The notes below the pieces were generated by a model, which saw nothing but the letters and a program-made list of their open reading frames with translations, did not search any database and was not told where the DNA came from. A DNA stretch of 64,000 nucleotides from assembly GCF_029784155.1 (NCBI RefSeq), contig NC_073692.1:325099406-325163405 (forward strand). Reading direction: 5' to 3'. Below are positions 35,702-46,332 of this stretch, in pieces. The stretch comes from Uranotaenia lowii. Its lineage: Eukaryota; Arthropoda; Insecta; Diptera; Culicidae. Position numbers and translations under genes: made by a program. Each line of letters starts with the position of its first letter. Position 1 is the first letter of the stretch.

Positions 35702-35882
35702 GGGACAGTTTTGAGTATAAAATCGGCTGTATCATCATCAAACAGACTAGGAATATCATGCAGCAGTAAATTGCTAAGATCGTTAATGTATAGAACAAAC
35801 AGTAAAGGTTCTCAGTTGCTTCCTTGACCAACATCTCCTAGCTTTCTAGGGAGCTCATTGCCTCTCCTAAGATGACAAATTG
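35702..35882 (-). pseudogene. Non-LTR reverse transcriptase scrap (domain 4-5)
   Basis: The minus-strand frame reads GDVGQGSN, a stop, EPLLFVLYINDLSNLLLHDI and LFDDDTADFILKTVPI. This is the GVPQGS-LGPLLFLLYINDL...FADDT signature of jockey/CR1/L2-type RTs, with the stop inside it and FADD changed to FDDD. About 60 codons survive. It ends just before the palindrome at 35925. Confidence 0.75.
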
Positions 35883-35924
35883 TAGCTGCGTAGATGATTG
35901 TTTTTGACTGGTGAAATTGTACAC

Positions 35925-36253
35925 ATTTTAATTTTAATGATTAATGGCATTTCGGTGAACTATACATTCTAATAGGAAGAATTTCAAATGAAAGTAATGA
36001 AAATTATAGACGGATAGATTAGATTAGGAAGTATGAAAGGTGTTGAAAATGACCCAAGAGCGTGATTTGAGAAAACTTCTTGCCGCACAAGACCATTTGT
36101 CCCACATCGTATTATTGTCTAGAAGAAGCAAAAAACACCTTTCATACTTCCTAATCTAATCTATCCGTCTATAATTTTCATTACTTTCATTTGAAATTCT
36201 TCCTATTAGAATGTATAGTTCACCGAAATGCCATTAATCATTAAAATTAAAAT
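35925..36253. repeat. Perfect 120-bp inverted repeat with 89-bp spacer
   Basis: The left arm (35925-36044) and right arm (36134-36253) are exact reverse complements over all 120 bases when read out by eye. The 13-bp direct repeat ATTGTACACATTT lies at 35916-35928 and 36286-36298, so the structure resembles an insertion with a target duplication. No reading frame of note in the arms or loop. Confidence 0.9.
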
Positions 36254-36426
36254 CATAAAAGCAGCGGTGATAAACTGTTAACACAATTGTACACATTTCA
36301 CCACACTGAATCAATTTTTAATTTAATGTGTTGTAATAAAGTTTTCTTTTAATGATTACAAAATGATGATGACATAATTTCTCACATCTTATGCTAGTTT
36401 TTTTTTAAGTTTTTTTTTATTTATAT

Positions 36427-38000
36427 ACTAGCTTATTTTACCCGGCCTTGCTCAGGTTCACATAAAATATAAATCGAAATGAGTCGTTTAACTTTTTGAA
36501 ATTTTAAAAGCTTTTCGTTCATCATTATAAAAAATTAGACCATGTTTGGCCATGTGAGCTTTGTAAGTTTTGTTAGTCTTCTTAAAGTTTTAATTGGGAT
36601 TATTAGCAAATTTTATCGATTTCATATTATTGAATAACTAATAGTTTTTTAGGTTTGCTAATAGAAATTTGAAATAATTTCCCTTGAATGCTTACCCATT
36701 CTATTACGAAAAACATTTCAATCTAAGGTTGCCAGGTTGCCCGGATTTATCCGGATTTGCTAGAACATTTGAATCAAAATTTGAGGTTAGTCCGGTCTGG
36801 CATGGTTTCCCGGATGTTGTTGCAAATAGCTCGGATTTTGCTCTGATTTATTCACATCATTTTTAAAACGTAACATAAACTGAGATTTTATAATTATTAC
36901 AATCTTTCATTTTTACCTTCAAAAAGAAGTTTTAAATGTCAAGTTTTCGGAAAAATCATGACCCGTGTTTGGAAGCTTGATATACAATTTAAAATCTGCT
37001 GATGTTGTTTGTTTAAAAAAAATATTGCAAGTATATTTTTTGTTATTTTTACTGAATAACTGGCGGTTTTGCCAGGATATTGCCAGGATATCGGTTTGAA
37101 CATTTTGAAATCAAATGCTGGATTTGGCCAGGTTTTTCGATAAAATTGGCTGGATTTTTCCGGTTGCCGATATGGCAATTTTGGCAACCTCATTTTACAC
37201 CCACCATTTTTTAGGAAGCTTAAATTGAATAACCTTTTTTTTTATCAAATGATAATATTTTTTTTATCTTTTCCATGGGTTATCTAGTGAAAATCCCATG
37301 TGTTAAGCTTGTAAACAAATGTTAACGACCTCTTTTCAAGATCTCCTCGTAGAATGGAATACCCATTTAAGTTTTTTTTTGTACTTAGAAATTTCTTAAT
37401 AGATTTCCGCTGAAACCTTTGCATGTTTTCAATGTGCTTTTTAAGTTTTCTTAAAATTCGATGGTAGAATTGAACACATCGATGATGTGTTGTAATGTGT
37501 AATAACTAAAAATTTACAAATGAAATTGAATTGTACAAATTGTATCCTAAATGAAGGCTCATTATTGCAATAAAACGCCTCGCACCGGTACCACGTGCTT
37601 TGAACAGTAGAAGGAGAAAAAAACACCCGCCAAAATTTCTCCTTTCAATTTGTTTATGCTCAGCAAGCTTTGATGTGCTTTCCAGTACACGTGAACTTTG
37701 GATGGTCGTTTCTAATGCCTGGCTCATGGTGATGGTGAAAACAATCTCGCCAAAAGAAACGAAAATCGGTTGACAATTGGGTGCCATGACTTTTGGTTCG
37801 TGTGAATAAAAACGTATGTTGTATGGGATGGTCCCTTTTCTTAGGTGGGAGGGGCTCAAAACTATTACCTCGACCTTTCTCATGTCCGTTTACATCACTG
37901 TACCAAATTTCAAGCTGATCGGTTAAGCGGTGTGGATTTGTATAAGGTGCATATATAAATACAAACATATATAGCCCATTTCATCTTTATATATAGAAGA
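36427..38000 (+). mobile_element. Dispersed repeat of the 'ACTAGCT...CCCGG' family, copy 1
   Basis: It starts with ACTAGCTTATTTTACCCGG and ends in a TTTATATATAGA tract after a TTTCAAGCTGATCGGTTAAG block. The same head, penultimate block and tail occur at 52801-55040. It shows no RT or transposase. The element contains the TIR repeat at 36726-37190. The class of this family is not clear to me. Confidence 0.5.
36726..37190 (+). mobile_element. 465-bp TIR element of the GGTTGCCA family
   Basis: The termini AGGTTGCCA (36726-36734) and TGGCAACCT (37182-37190) are perfect inverted repeats. The interior has repeated CCGGAT/GCCAGGAT motifs near both ends. It is homologous to the copies at 31.5 and 52.4 kb. 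No coding, and the target duplication is unclear. Confidence 0.65.
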
Positions 38001-38227
38001 TAAAATTTGAAAAATCGAGCAATAAATGTACCTACAAATTTCCACATATTTCGATACCGTAAAAAACATTACCCAGTTTGACGGATTGGGTTCATAATAT
38101 TACCTACAGACTTTCTACTGGTTTCCTCATGCTATACCAACACTGTTGGTGTTAAAATATTTTTCGAACAATAACTCTTTTTTTTTCAAATAAATATTTT
38201 TATAACTCAGTTAGGTGTCTGGGGTAA

Positions 38228-39639
38228 CTTACTTACTTACTTAATGATCCCGCGCCGATCCTCCGGTGCATAGGGCCGTGGTAAAAGACCTCCACTGTTG
38301 ACGATCCGGAGCCAGCGTCTTCACCTGGTCCCAGTCAAGATTCTCGTCGACAGTTCGGATTTCAGCGGCTAGGCTTCGCCGCCACGAATTTCTGGGTCTG
38401 CCTCTTCTTCGATGACCTTCTGGATTCCAATCTAGCGCCTCTCTGCAAATCTCGTTTTCATCTCTTCGCAGCGTGTGCCCAATCCATCTCCACTTACGTT
38501 CCCGAATCTCGATTTCTAGCGCCTTTTGATGACACCGGCGATGTAGTTCCTCATTCGAGATCCAGTTGCCAGGCCACCAAGCGCGGATGATGTTCCGCAG
38601 GCAGCGGTTTACAAATACTTGCAGTTTTCGCGTCGTTACCGCATATGTGCACCAAGTTTCGCACCCGTACAGCAATACGGATTTGACGTTTGAGTTGAAG
38701 ATTCGGATTTTCGTTCGTAGAGAGATCTGGCGTGACCGCCAGATGTTTCGGAGACTCGCAAACGCAAATCGGGCCTTTCTGATCCGTGTTTCGATGTCTT
38801 TTCTGGTACCACCATCAGGCGTAATCTGGCTACCAAGATACTGGAAGCACTCCACTTTCTCAACTTGTTGCCCAGCTACCATGAAACTGGAGGGATTTCC
38901 TGTGTTGATCTCCATCGACTTGATCTTTCCGACATTGACTTTTAAACCTGCTGCCTTGGAACTTTCGGTGAGGTCGTCGAGTTTGCTCTGCATATCTGGT
39001 TGTGTTTGGGCGAGCAAAACAATATCGTCAGCCAGGTCAAGGTCGTTCAGTTGCTCCATTGTTGAAGGATTCCACGGCAATCCTCGGTTCGGTGCACAGT
39101 CAATCGATCCAATCAGAATCTCATCCATTACGATTAGAAAAAGTAGCGGTGATAGAATACATCCTTGTCTCACTCCAGCAGTTACCGGGATTGGTTCGGA
39201 CAAGACACCGTCGTGCAAGACCTTGCACGAAAATGCCTCATACTGTGCTTCGATGAGATGGACTAGTTTCTCTGGGACCCCTCGTCGCCTTAGAGCCGCC
39301 CAGATGTTTTCATGGTTAAGTCGGTCGGATGCTTTTTCGAAATCAACGAACACCAGCAGAAGAGAGTCCTGGAATTCGTTGATTTGTTCCAGTATTATTC
39401 GTAGCGTTGTGATGTGGTCCACACATGATCGTCCGGATCGGAATCCAGCTTGTTGCCGTCGGAGTGTAGCGTCTATTTTCTCCTGGATCCTGTTCAGAAT
39501 CACTTTGCAGAGTACTTTGAGGGTTGTACAGATCAACGTTATGCCTCGCCAGTTACCGCACTCTGTCAGGTCTCCTTTCTTCGGGACCTTTACAAGGATA
39601 CCCTGCATCCAGTCGGCCGGGAATGTTGCAGTATCCCAG
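38228..39639 (-). mobile_element. RTE-clade retrotransposon, copy 2, 5'-truncated with target duplication
   Basis: The 12-bp flanks TGTCTGGGGTAA (38216-38227) and TGCCTGGGGTAA (39640-39651) differ at one base. The minus-strand 3' end is a (TAAG)4-type tail, the microsatellite tail usual for RTE elements. The copy begins inside the RT domain at the same sequence seen at 18.7 kb in copy 1, so both belong to one family or to closely related families. Confidence 0.9.
38243..39639 (-). pseudogene. RTE reverse transcriptase, C-terminal 465 residues
   Basis: This stretch is one uninterrupted frame. It runs from WDTATFPADWMQGILVKVPK through NWRGITLICTTLKVLCKVIL, RQQAGFRSGRSCVDHI, LLLVFVDFEKASDRLNHENI and VTAGVRQGCILSPLLFLIVM to the catalytic box DLDLADDIVLLAQT. 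It ends with RKWRWIGHTLRRDENEICRE and RRRGRPRNSWRRSL. The usual AFD in motif A is ASD, and the F/Y before ADD is L. The endonuclease and N-terminal RT are missing by 5' truncation. An open frame this long suggests a younger insertion than copy 1. The codons beyond 39639 belong to the flank. Confidence 0.9.
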
Positions 39640-39651
39640 TGCCTGGGGTAA

Positions 39652-41366
39652 AATGCAACAAAATGCAAATTGAAGAAACACCATGTAAATCTCGTTTCCA
39701 TGTGCTGGAATAGAAATGTTTTGCATCACCCATTTGTAAACCTTGAAATTTTATTCATCCAAAAATTTATTATTATGATTTCAGCATGTTGAATTTTTCG
39801 TAGTAATATGTAACCCCTAAATGTTTGCAGCATCCTTATTTTCAGAAAAAAAAAATTAAAATTAGTTTTTACAGCCCAAAAAATTATTGCGATTGGTATT
39901 TTCATGCGTAATAGTCTTTAAGGCATCGCAAATATATTAAAAACTGTACGAGTTCGTAAGATTTTTCATCAAAAAAAAACTTTTGATGCATAAGGGGTAG
40001 GATTAACTGTGAACATAAGTTTTTTAGAAGCCATTGACGTTAAAAATTGTTGCATGTAGCCCCAGTTGACGGTATTCCAACGATTCGTTCATTATTTTTT
40101 CCTGTGAAAAAGTTCAAATAAAGAACGGAACGTCAGAATAAGAAGAGAAGGTGTTTTCATTCCGTGAATTGACTGAAAAAGTCGAAATATTTTCCCGTTG
40201 TACAAATAACTGCGTTTGGAAGAATTTCCCATGGTCATGAAATAGTCCACCAACACACGATTTTTTATGGTATCTATTTTTTCAATTACAGCATTCGGCA
40301 ATTGGCATATGGTTATGAGTGTATTACATCCAGACTTAAACTCATATTGGAGATTGTATAAGTTATTTTCGTTTCGAAAGTTCGATGGAGTTATTTAAAT
40401 CGGGTACATTTCCAGACATAAATATTGAGACAGCTCAAGCTGTTTTGAAACATTCTGGGTAAATTTCTGTTCCTAAAATGTTGTTGAGGCATTTAAGGTG
40501 ATTTTGATCTAATTAAATGAACCTGCGATGAAATATTATCATGGCCACTGCTTTTTTTGCGATTCCACGATTCGACGACTATAAAAGCCGTAATAAAGGG
40601 GGAGGGGAGGGGGGGGGGTTTAAATGGAGACAATTGCCGGCTCAGGTGGGATCCCAAGGAAAATTAAAATTTAAACTTAACTTTAACCATACTGCTTTAA
40701 GTTCTAGAAAACCAGGAAAGAAAATTTAAATAGGAATAAAAATCTTAACGGAATACGATGGTAGAGCGTTTTTTGATTCTTTTTTTTTTCTTTTCAACCA
40801 ACCGTCTAATAAACCGGTCATATTGCCATGTTGAATTGAAAGTGATTTGAAATAAAGTTTCCCATAAAATAGAGTTATTATTAATTGGACTAAATACAAG
40901 GGATATGAAGTTTCTTTAAGTTGTGACCGTGATCTAAGTATTTCATGAAGATAAACAACAGGTGAAGGGGCCCCCTTGAATAACAACTTGAACAATTTCA
41001 CCATAATAAAAGTTAAGAAGGCCCCCTAGAGCAAGCAATGTGGAATTTCTCCCGTATATTTTTGCTGAAAAATATGCACAAATTTTTACAATGCCTGACA
41101 ATATCTGCTCATTTGATCTCTAATTTTTAACATTAAATCCAAACAAATTTAAGCAGAATTCAATAATAATTTAAAATAAACCTAAAAACCCTAAAAACTG
41201 AGCTCTTTTCAAATTCCCTTAAGAATATTTAGAATTAAACAAGAACAGAAATATTGAAACTTATTAAGATCTCAGTTGTCTTTATACGTCCACTTTGGAA
41301 ACTCAGGCAAAAACAGGAAACAAAAACATACCCGCATACCCTAAAAAAAATAATGACCCATTCCAG
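39652..41366. other. AT-rich DNA with a G-run
   Basis: No gene. At about 40598-40618 the plus strand has GGGGGAGGGGAGGGGGGGGGG, which has quadruplex-forming potential. Nothing else stands out. Confidence 0.4.
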
Positions 41367-44300
41367 CGTGACGTCACAACGCACACAAGAGTATTTCACC
41401 CAAAAACCTGTCCAATACTCAAAATTTGAATTTCATTGGTTACTTTTATGTCAATGTTTATATGATTCTTGAATAAATTTAGCACCAGGTACCGGTCAGT
41501 TTTTTGACATCTGATTTGTTTATAAGCTGTTGCAGCTGTCGAAACTTTAGTATTTTTATGAGATAAAATTTTTCTACAAATCGTTGAATCAGCGCGACTA
41601 CGTCATATCAATGAATAAAACTTTCTTAAGTGACTAAAAATGAAAATTTGAAATGGAAAACTTCAATGGAGGGATGTTTAATAATTTTAAATATAATAAA
41701 CCAAATTCGATGACTATAGAGACAGTTCGCAGTGCTTTGATAATTATTCTATTAATTTTTTGTTCTTAACGTTGATTTTTTTACAGATTAGTGTTTTTGT
41801 TTATGTTCCCAGCAAGTCCCGGCAAAATGTTTGATATCATTTGAAAATTGATAACTTCAATAATCATGTGCAAAAGAAAAAAACTCGCGCAAACTCGCGC
41901 ATTTTTGATATTTTTGAGTTTCAAGTTTAAAAATATTGATAGATTTTTTCCACAAAAAAGTCACCTAGGACTTCGTTAATTATAAATTAAAGCTCACTTA
42001 AATTTATGTTCTTTTTCGAATATTTTCAAATATTTTTTAACTTTCAAAAACAAATAAAAAAAATCTAGATTTTTTTTAATTTTACAACTTTTCTAACCTG
42101 AATTATCTATCATGTCATATAAATGTTAGAAAATTTCTAATAGAAATTTATGAAAAATAACGAAAACGGTAAAAAATTTATTAAATGATCTTAAAAACGT
42201 TTGATAAGTCAAAATAAACTTTTTTATTGATATCAAAACTAAAAAATACTTTTGGCCAACTTTTTCTTCTACGTCCTCCTGTGCGCAACGTTTGAAAAAA
42301 AATTTTTTTGGTTTATTGTATGTAAGTTTTACAGGTCATATCGCACATTGAAAAACATTATACCTTTTATGGTGAAAATTTAATTCTCTACAATTTGAAA
42401 TCAAAAGTATTTTTATAGAACAAATAGTAAAAAAAAATATAAGCAAAAGGATACGTGACGTCACAACGCGCCTTTTTTTCCACTTTTCAGTTTTTTTTTT
42501 ACAAAACCGCATTTTTCTGCTCTTCTATTCGATAAAATTTTATGAAAACATCAGGAAAGTATCGATTCATCACAACCAACAAATCGCAGATTTTTTAAAA
42601 TTTTGATTTCAATTTATTTTAGAGCGATTCAGTTTCGTTACGTCACAACGCATCATTTTTTAAGCTGGGTTTTGCAACGCTTTGTCACTTCACGAAATTT
42701 TATGGTCAGCTACATGGAATAAATCAAAGTATAATCTTAAAATTAATGCTTAATTTACTTAAAATGCTTAAAAACATTAATAAATAATGTAATTTGGTGA
42801 TGAAAACGATCCATTTATTCCCAAAAATGAGGGGAATTAAATCTCCCCATGAGGCAGATGCGGTTTGCAACACTGCTCACATCAATTTTATTCTAAGTTT
42901 TTTGAGCGATCATGTGAATATTATTTAGAAAAAAAACTACTAGGTAGGAATTATTTATTCGTAAAAGCGTTGAAATGTGTTTCTGAATCTTTTTAATCTT
43001 TAATTTCAAAGGAAGGAAAAATTAATGATAATTTCAAAAGCCTTCGATCTTTTAAAAGTTAGCTAATGGACACTAGAGTGCCTAAATCAGAAGACTTATA
43101 AAAATCTTATAAGTTGCAAGCTAAAAAAGATCCTAGGCCTAGCACAAAGTCTAGTGCCAAATTTGGGGATTGGACCACGGAAATAGATGGCACAATGAGT
43201 TTAAAATTTGTATGGAATTTTGTGAAATTTGGTTTGGAAGGAACATGAAAACCATGTTTTGTACCAATTTCTGAAGTCCCTATCGGCTGATTTGTTTCCA
43301 TGATAGTCATTCACAAAACTTTCGTTATGACAAATTGTTTATCTCAAGGCCCCATTTCGGCAATGGTTTGGTTAAAAATATATTGAGTTTGAAAAATAAG
43401 CTTCCAATGGGTCAATTACAAAAAATACTTTAATGATCGTTAATCGATGCTTATATACCCGTTTTGAACGTTGAAGCTGTTTTATGATAACTCAAATCGA
43501 AATGCGTTCTTCAGATGAAATATTGTCATAGTTAAAGCTTTAAAACACTCAAATTTAAGTAAAAATTCGTTGATAAAGATCTAAATTAATGGCGAATAAC
43601 TGTTTTTTTGTTTATGGCGAATAAAATCCACATAATTCTATACAAACTTCAGGTGCATTACGCAGCCTCTTTCCTTAGAATAATCTGGCCCAAATTTTGA
43701 ATGAGAACTTGTGCTAGTACACATTTTAATATGTTTAATTTTCTAATTTAGTTGAAAGTCTGTTTTGTGAGATTTTATGTAAACATGTGGATTTTCTAGT
43801 GACATTCTTTGAGGTGCAAAGGACAGTTTTTTATTGGAATAATTTGATTAATTTTAATAATTAATTTTCTTTGAAAGCCTTATGATTTTTTTTTTGATAT
43901 TAGAAATCTATTAGGTTTGCCATGTTCAAAGATTTTTTGAATCTCATTACATTTATTTCATGGTACTTATTTTGTTTGAACATAATGCCAGAAAAAAATA
44001 GAAGCTACTAGCGGTGTTTTTCATTCAAACTTAGATATATGAAGAACTTGATCTTTTTGCAAGGTTTTTATTCAAATCACAGATAACTACTTGATGTATG
44101 ATTCACAAAAATTCTTTTACAAAATCGATAAGGATTTCATTTGTTTGATAGTTTGTTTCTTCTCGATTCAAGTGTTTTTAAGCGCGATATGACATGTTTT
44201 TTTTTTTAGAAATGTTTAAAAACTTCCGAGTTAATGCAAAAAAATGGTTTCTTTAAAAAAATTATAAGAGAATTCGTTTATTAAAGCGCATTGTTGTGTT

Positions 44301-44563
44301 CAACGTGTATTGAAGAATTGCTATAAAAGTATTTAAGTCAAAAGTCTCGAACGTTTTCGAAATAAAAGTAAATAGATTTTCGTGACGTCACTACGCATTC
44401 TTTACCCGGGTGTAACTCACAACCTTCTAAACCGATTTTCAATCTAAAAATTGTATTGAATTCCACTCGAAAAATTTGGATAGACCTCCAATTTTCGACA
44501 ATATGTGAAATTTCAGTCAATCATAAATTGAAAAACAATAGTATTTTCATGACGTCATAACGC
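41367..44563. repeat. AT-rich region with a recurring CRE-like motif
   Basis: The motif CGTGACGTCACAACGC occurs at 41367-41382 and 42454-42469. Variants lie at 42636-42651 (CGTTACGTCACAACGC), 44381-44396 (CGTGACGTCACTACGC) and 44548-44563 (CATGACGTCATAACGC), with a weaker one near 41597. All are on the plus strand, 200 to about 1750 bp apart. The rest is AT-rich without coding. Either a large decayed repeat unit or a regulatory motif is possible. Confidence 0.5.
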
Positions 44564-46269
44564 TTAAAAATAGATAGCTTTATCAACGATTTTAGAGCGT
44601 AAACTTGCAGTGAAAGTTATTTATCTTATATCATGCTCAAAAGATGATATTTCTACGATCATTTTGCAATAATTATTTTTGACATAGCTAGATTTTTGAC
44701 AAAGTTATGTTATTAATAAAGAATAATTGCAAAATTGAATTTAATTTCATACTATTTTTTTAAAATTTCAACAATAACATACTTAATCCTAAAAAAAGGT
44801 AAATGAAAATCTATTAATGGTAAAAGACACTCAACTAATTACCTTTCCAATACTATGCAATTTATTTTTGAATGATGAAAAAGAAAATCGGTTCTCCAGT
44901 TGAGGGGTGCTTGGAATGCGTCTAATACATCACTTTCTCTTATGTTTTGAATAAAGAAATTATTTTAGAAGTTTCCATCGAATCAAGCATAATGATCTGA
45001 TAACGAAGTATTATTTCCTTATTTAAAAAAATATGACGTTTTTTAAACTTTTCTTGGTTTTGTTAAAATAAAAAAAAAACAGAAATTATTTATTTTTGGA
45101 AGAAAATTTCTTGAAATTTTATAAAGGTTACAAAATCAATAAAAATCCTTTAAAATATAAGTTTTCTCAGGCTTTATGGGGAATAAAATTTAAAAAAAAA
45201 ATGCAATCTGGAATGCACTTTATAAGCATACATAGGTAAGAGTATGCGAAATTGATGGTAATTTTTCGATCATAATTGAAATTATGCGTTAATTCATTTC
45301 TAATTATGAAAAAAAGAATAAAAAAAAAAGAAATGTAGTAACTAAATTGGATCAAACGGCAAAACTGAGTTTATTTTTATTCCAATTTGAACCTTACATT
45401 TGAAATTCCAATTGAAACTTTTCCCACTAATTTAGTTCAAATTTCATACTTTTTAATCAGATGAAATTTTTTTTTAATTTAAATTATCCTTTACTGAAGG
45501 AAATTCTATTTTTGGAAAAACTTTTGAAAAATACTTATTTTGTGGATTTAAAAAAAATTATTTGAAGTTTAAATACGAAGTTTAAATTTTTAAATTTTAA
45601 AAATTTTAACTCATTACATGAACACGATTTTTTTTTTGTGTTTCAGTTATATGAAAGTGAATAAACGATTGGATTTGAATAACAAATTTTGTAATTCCTG
45701 CTTTTCTCTGATTGTAACATTGATTCTCATTTTGGTATTTGAATCATTTTTAAATGGATAGTGAGATTGTAATTTGGGACTAAAATTGTTGATTTGAATA
45801 AAATAGGATTTAAGGTTTTGAATTTCACTGTTGAACTGTTTGTATCTCCATAGAATTTAAATTTAAATATGTTGAATATTTGTGTTTTTGATTCTTTGAC
45901 TGATGTCTTAATGATACTTCTTAATAGTCATAAGGGAAACATTTATTCAGTTTTCAACGAAGCTCATACCAAGTGATTGATAATTAAATGAAAAATGTTT
46001 AAACATCTATCTTTTAATTTTTCTAATCAAGAGATTTGGTGATAGAGTTGTTAAATAAATTGTGCATTGAATTTTGCATTGAACAGCTCTTATCAGCAAA
46101 TTCATTTTTGATAAGTTGATCAGCTTTTCCACAATGTTTGCACGTGATGGATTAACAATTATTATTCAAGTTATTATCATGGACATTTTAAGGCAATATA
46201 ATGAAATTTTTACAGTCTCTTTGTACATTTAAAATATTATGTGTTCACTGGGACAAAATATGAAAAAAA
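44564..46269. other. AT-rich DNA, no gene
   Basis: No recognisable features. Confidence 0.4.
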
Positions 46270-46332
46270 ATTATTCATAGGGGTTCTCCGTGACAAATTG
46301 CCCTTGGCCTCCGATGGATTAATGCGGCTCTG
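46270..46332. mobile_element. Orphan hAT-type right terminus
   Basis: Read on minus, the end is CAGAGCCGCATTAATCCATC and continues through GGAGGCCAAGGGCAA. That aligns with the left end of the hAT-like element at 26661 (CAGGGCCGGATTAAGCCTTC). The partner end was not found upstream, so this is a truncated or decayed relative. Confidence 0.5.

Noticed and set aside
38566..39651. A 361-residue plus-strand frame
   Set aside because: It is the antisense of the RTE reverse transcriptase, whose minus-strand motifs are unmistakable.
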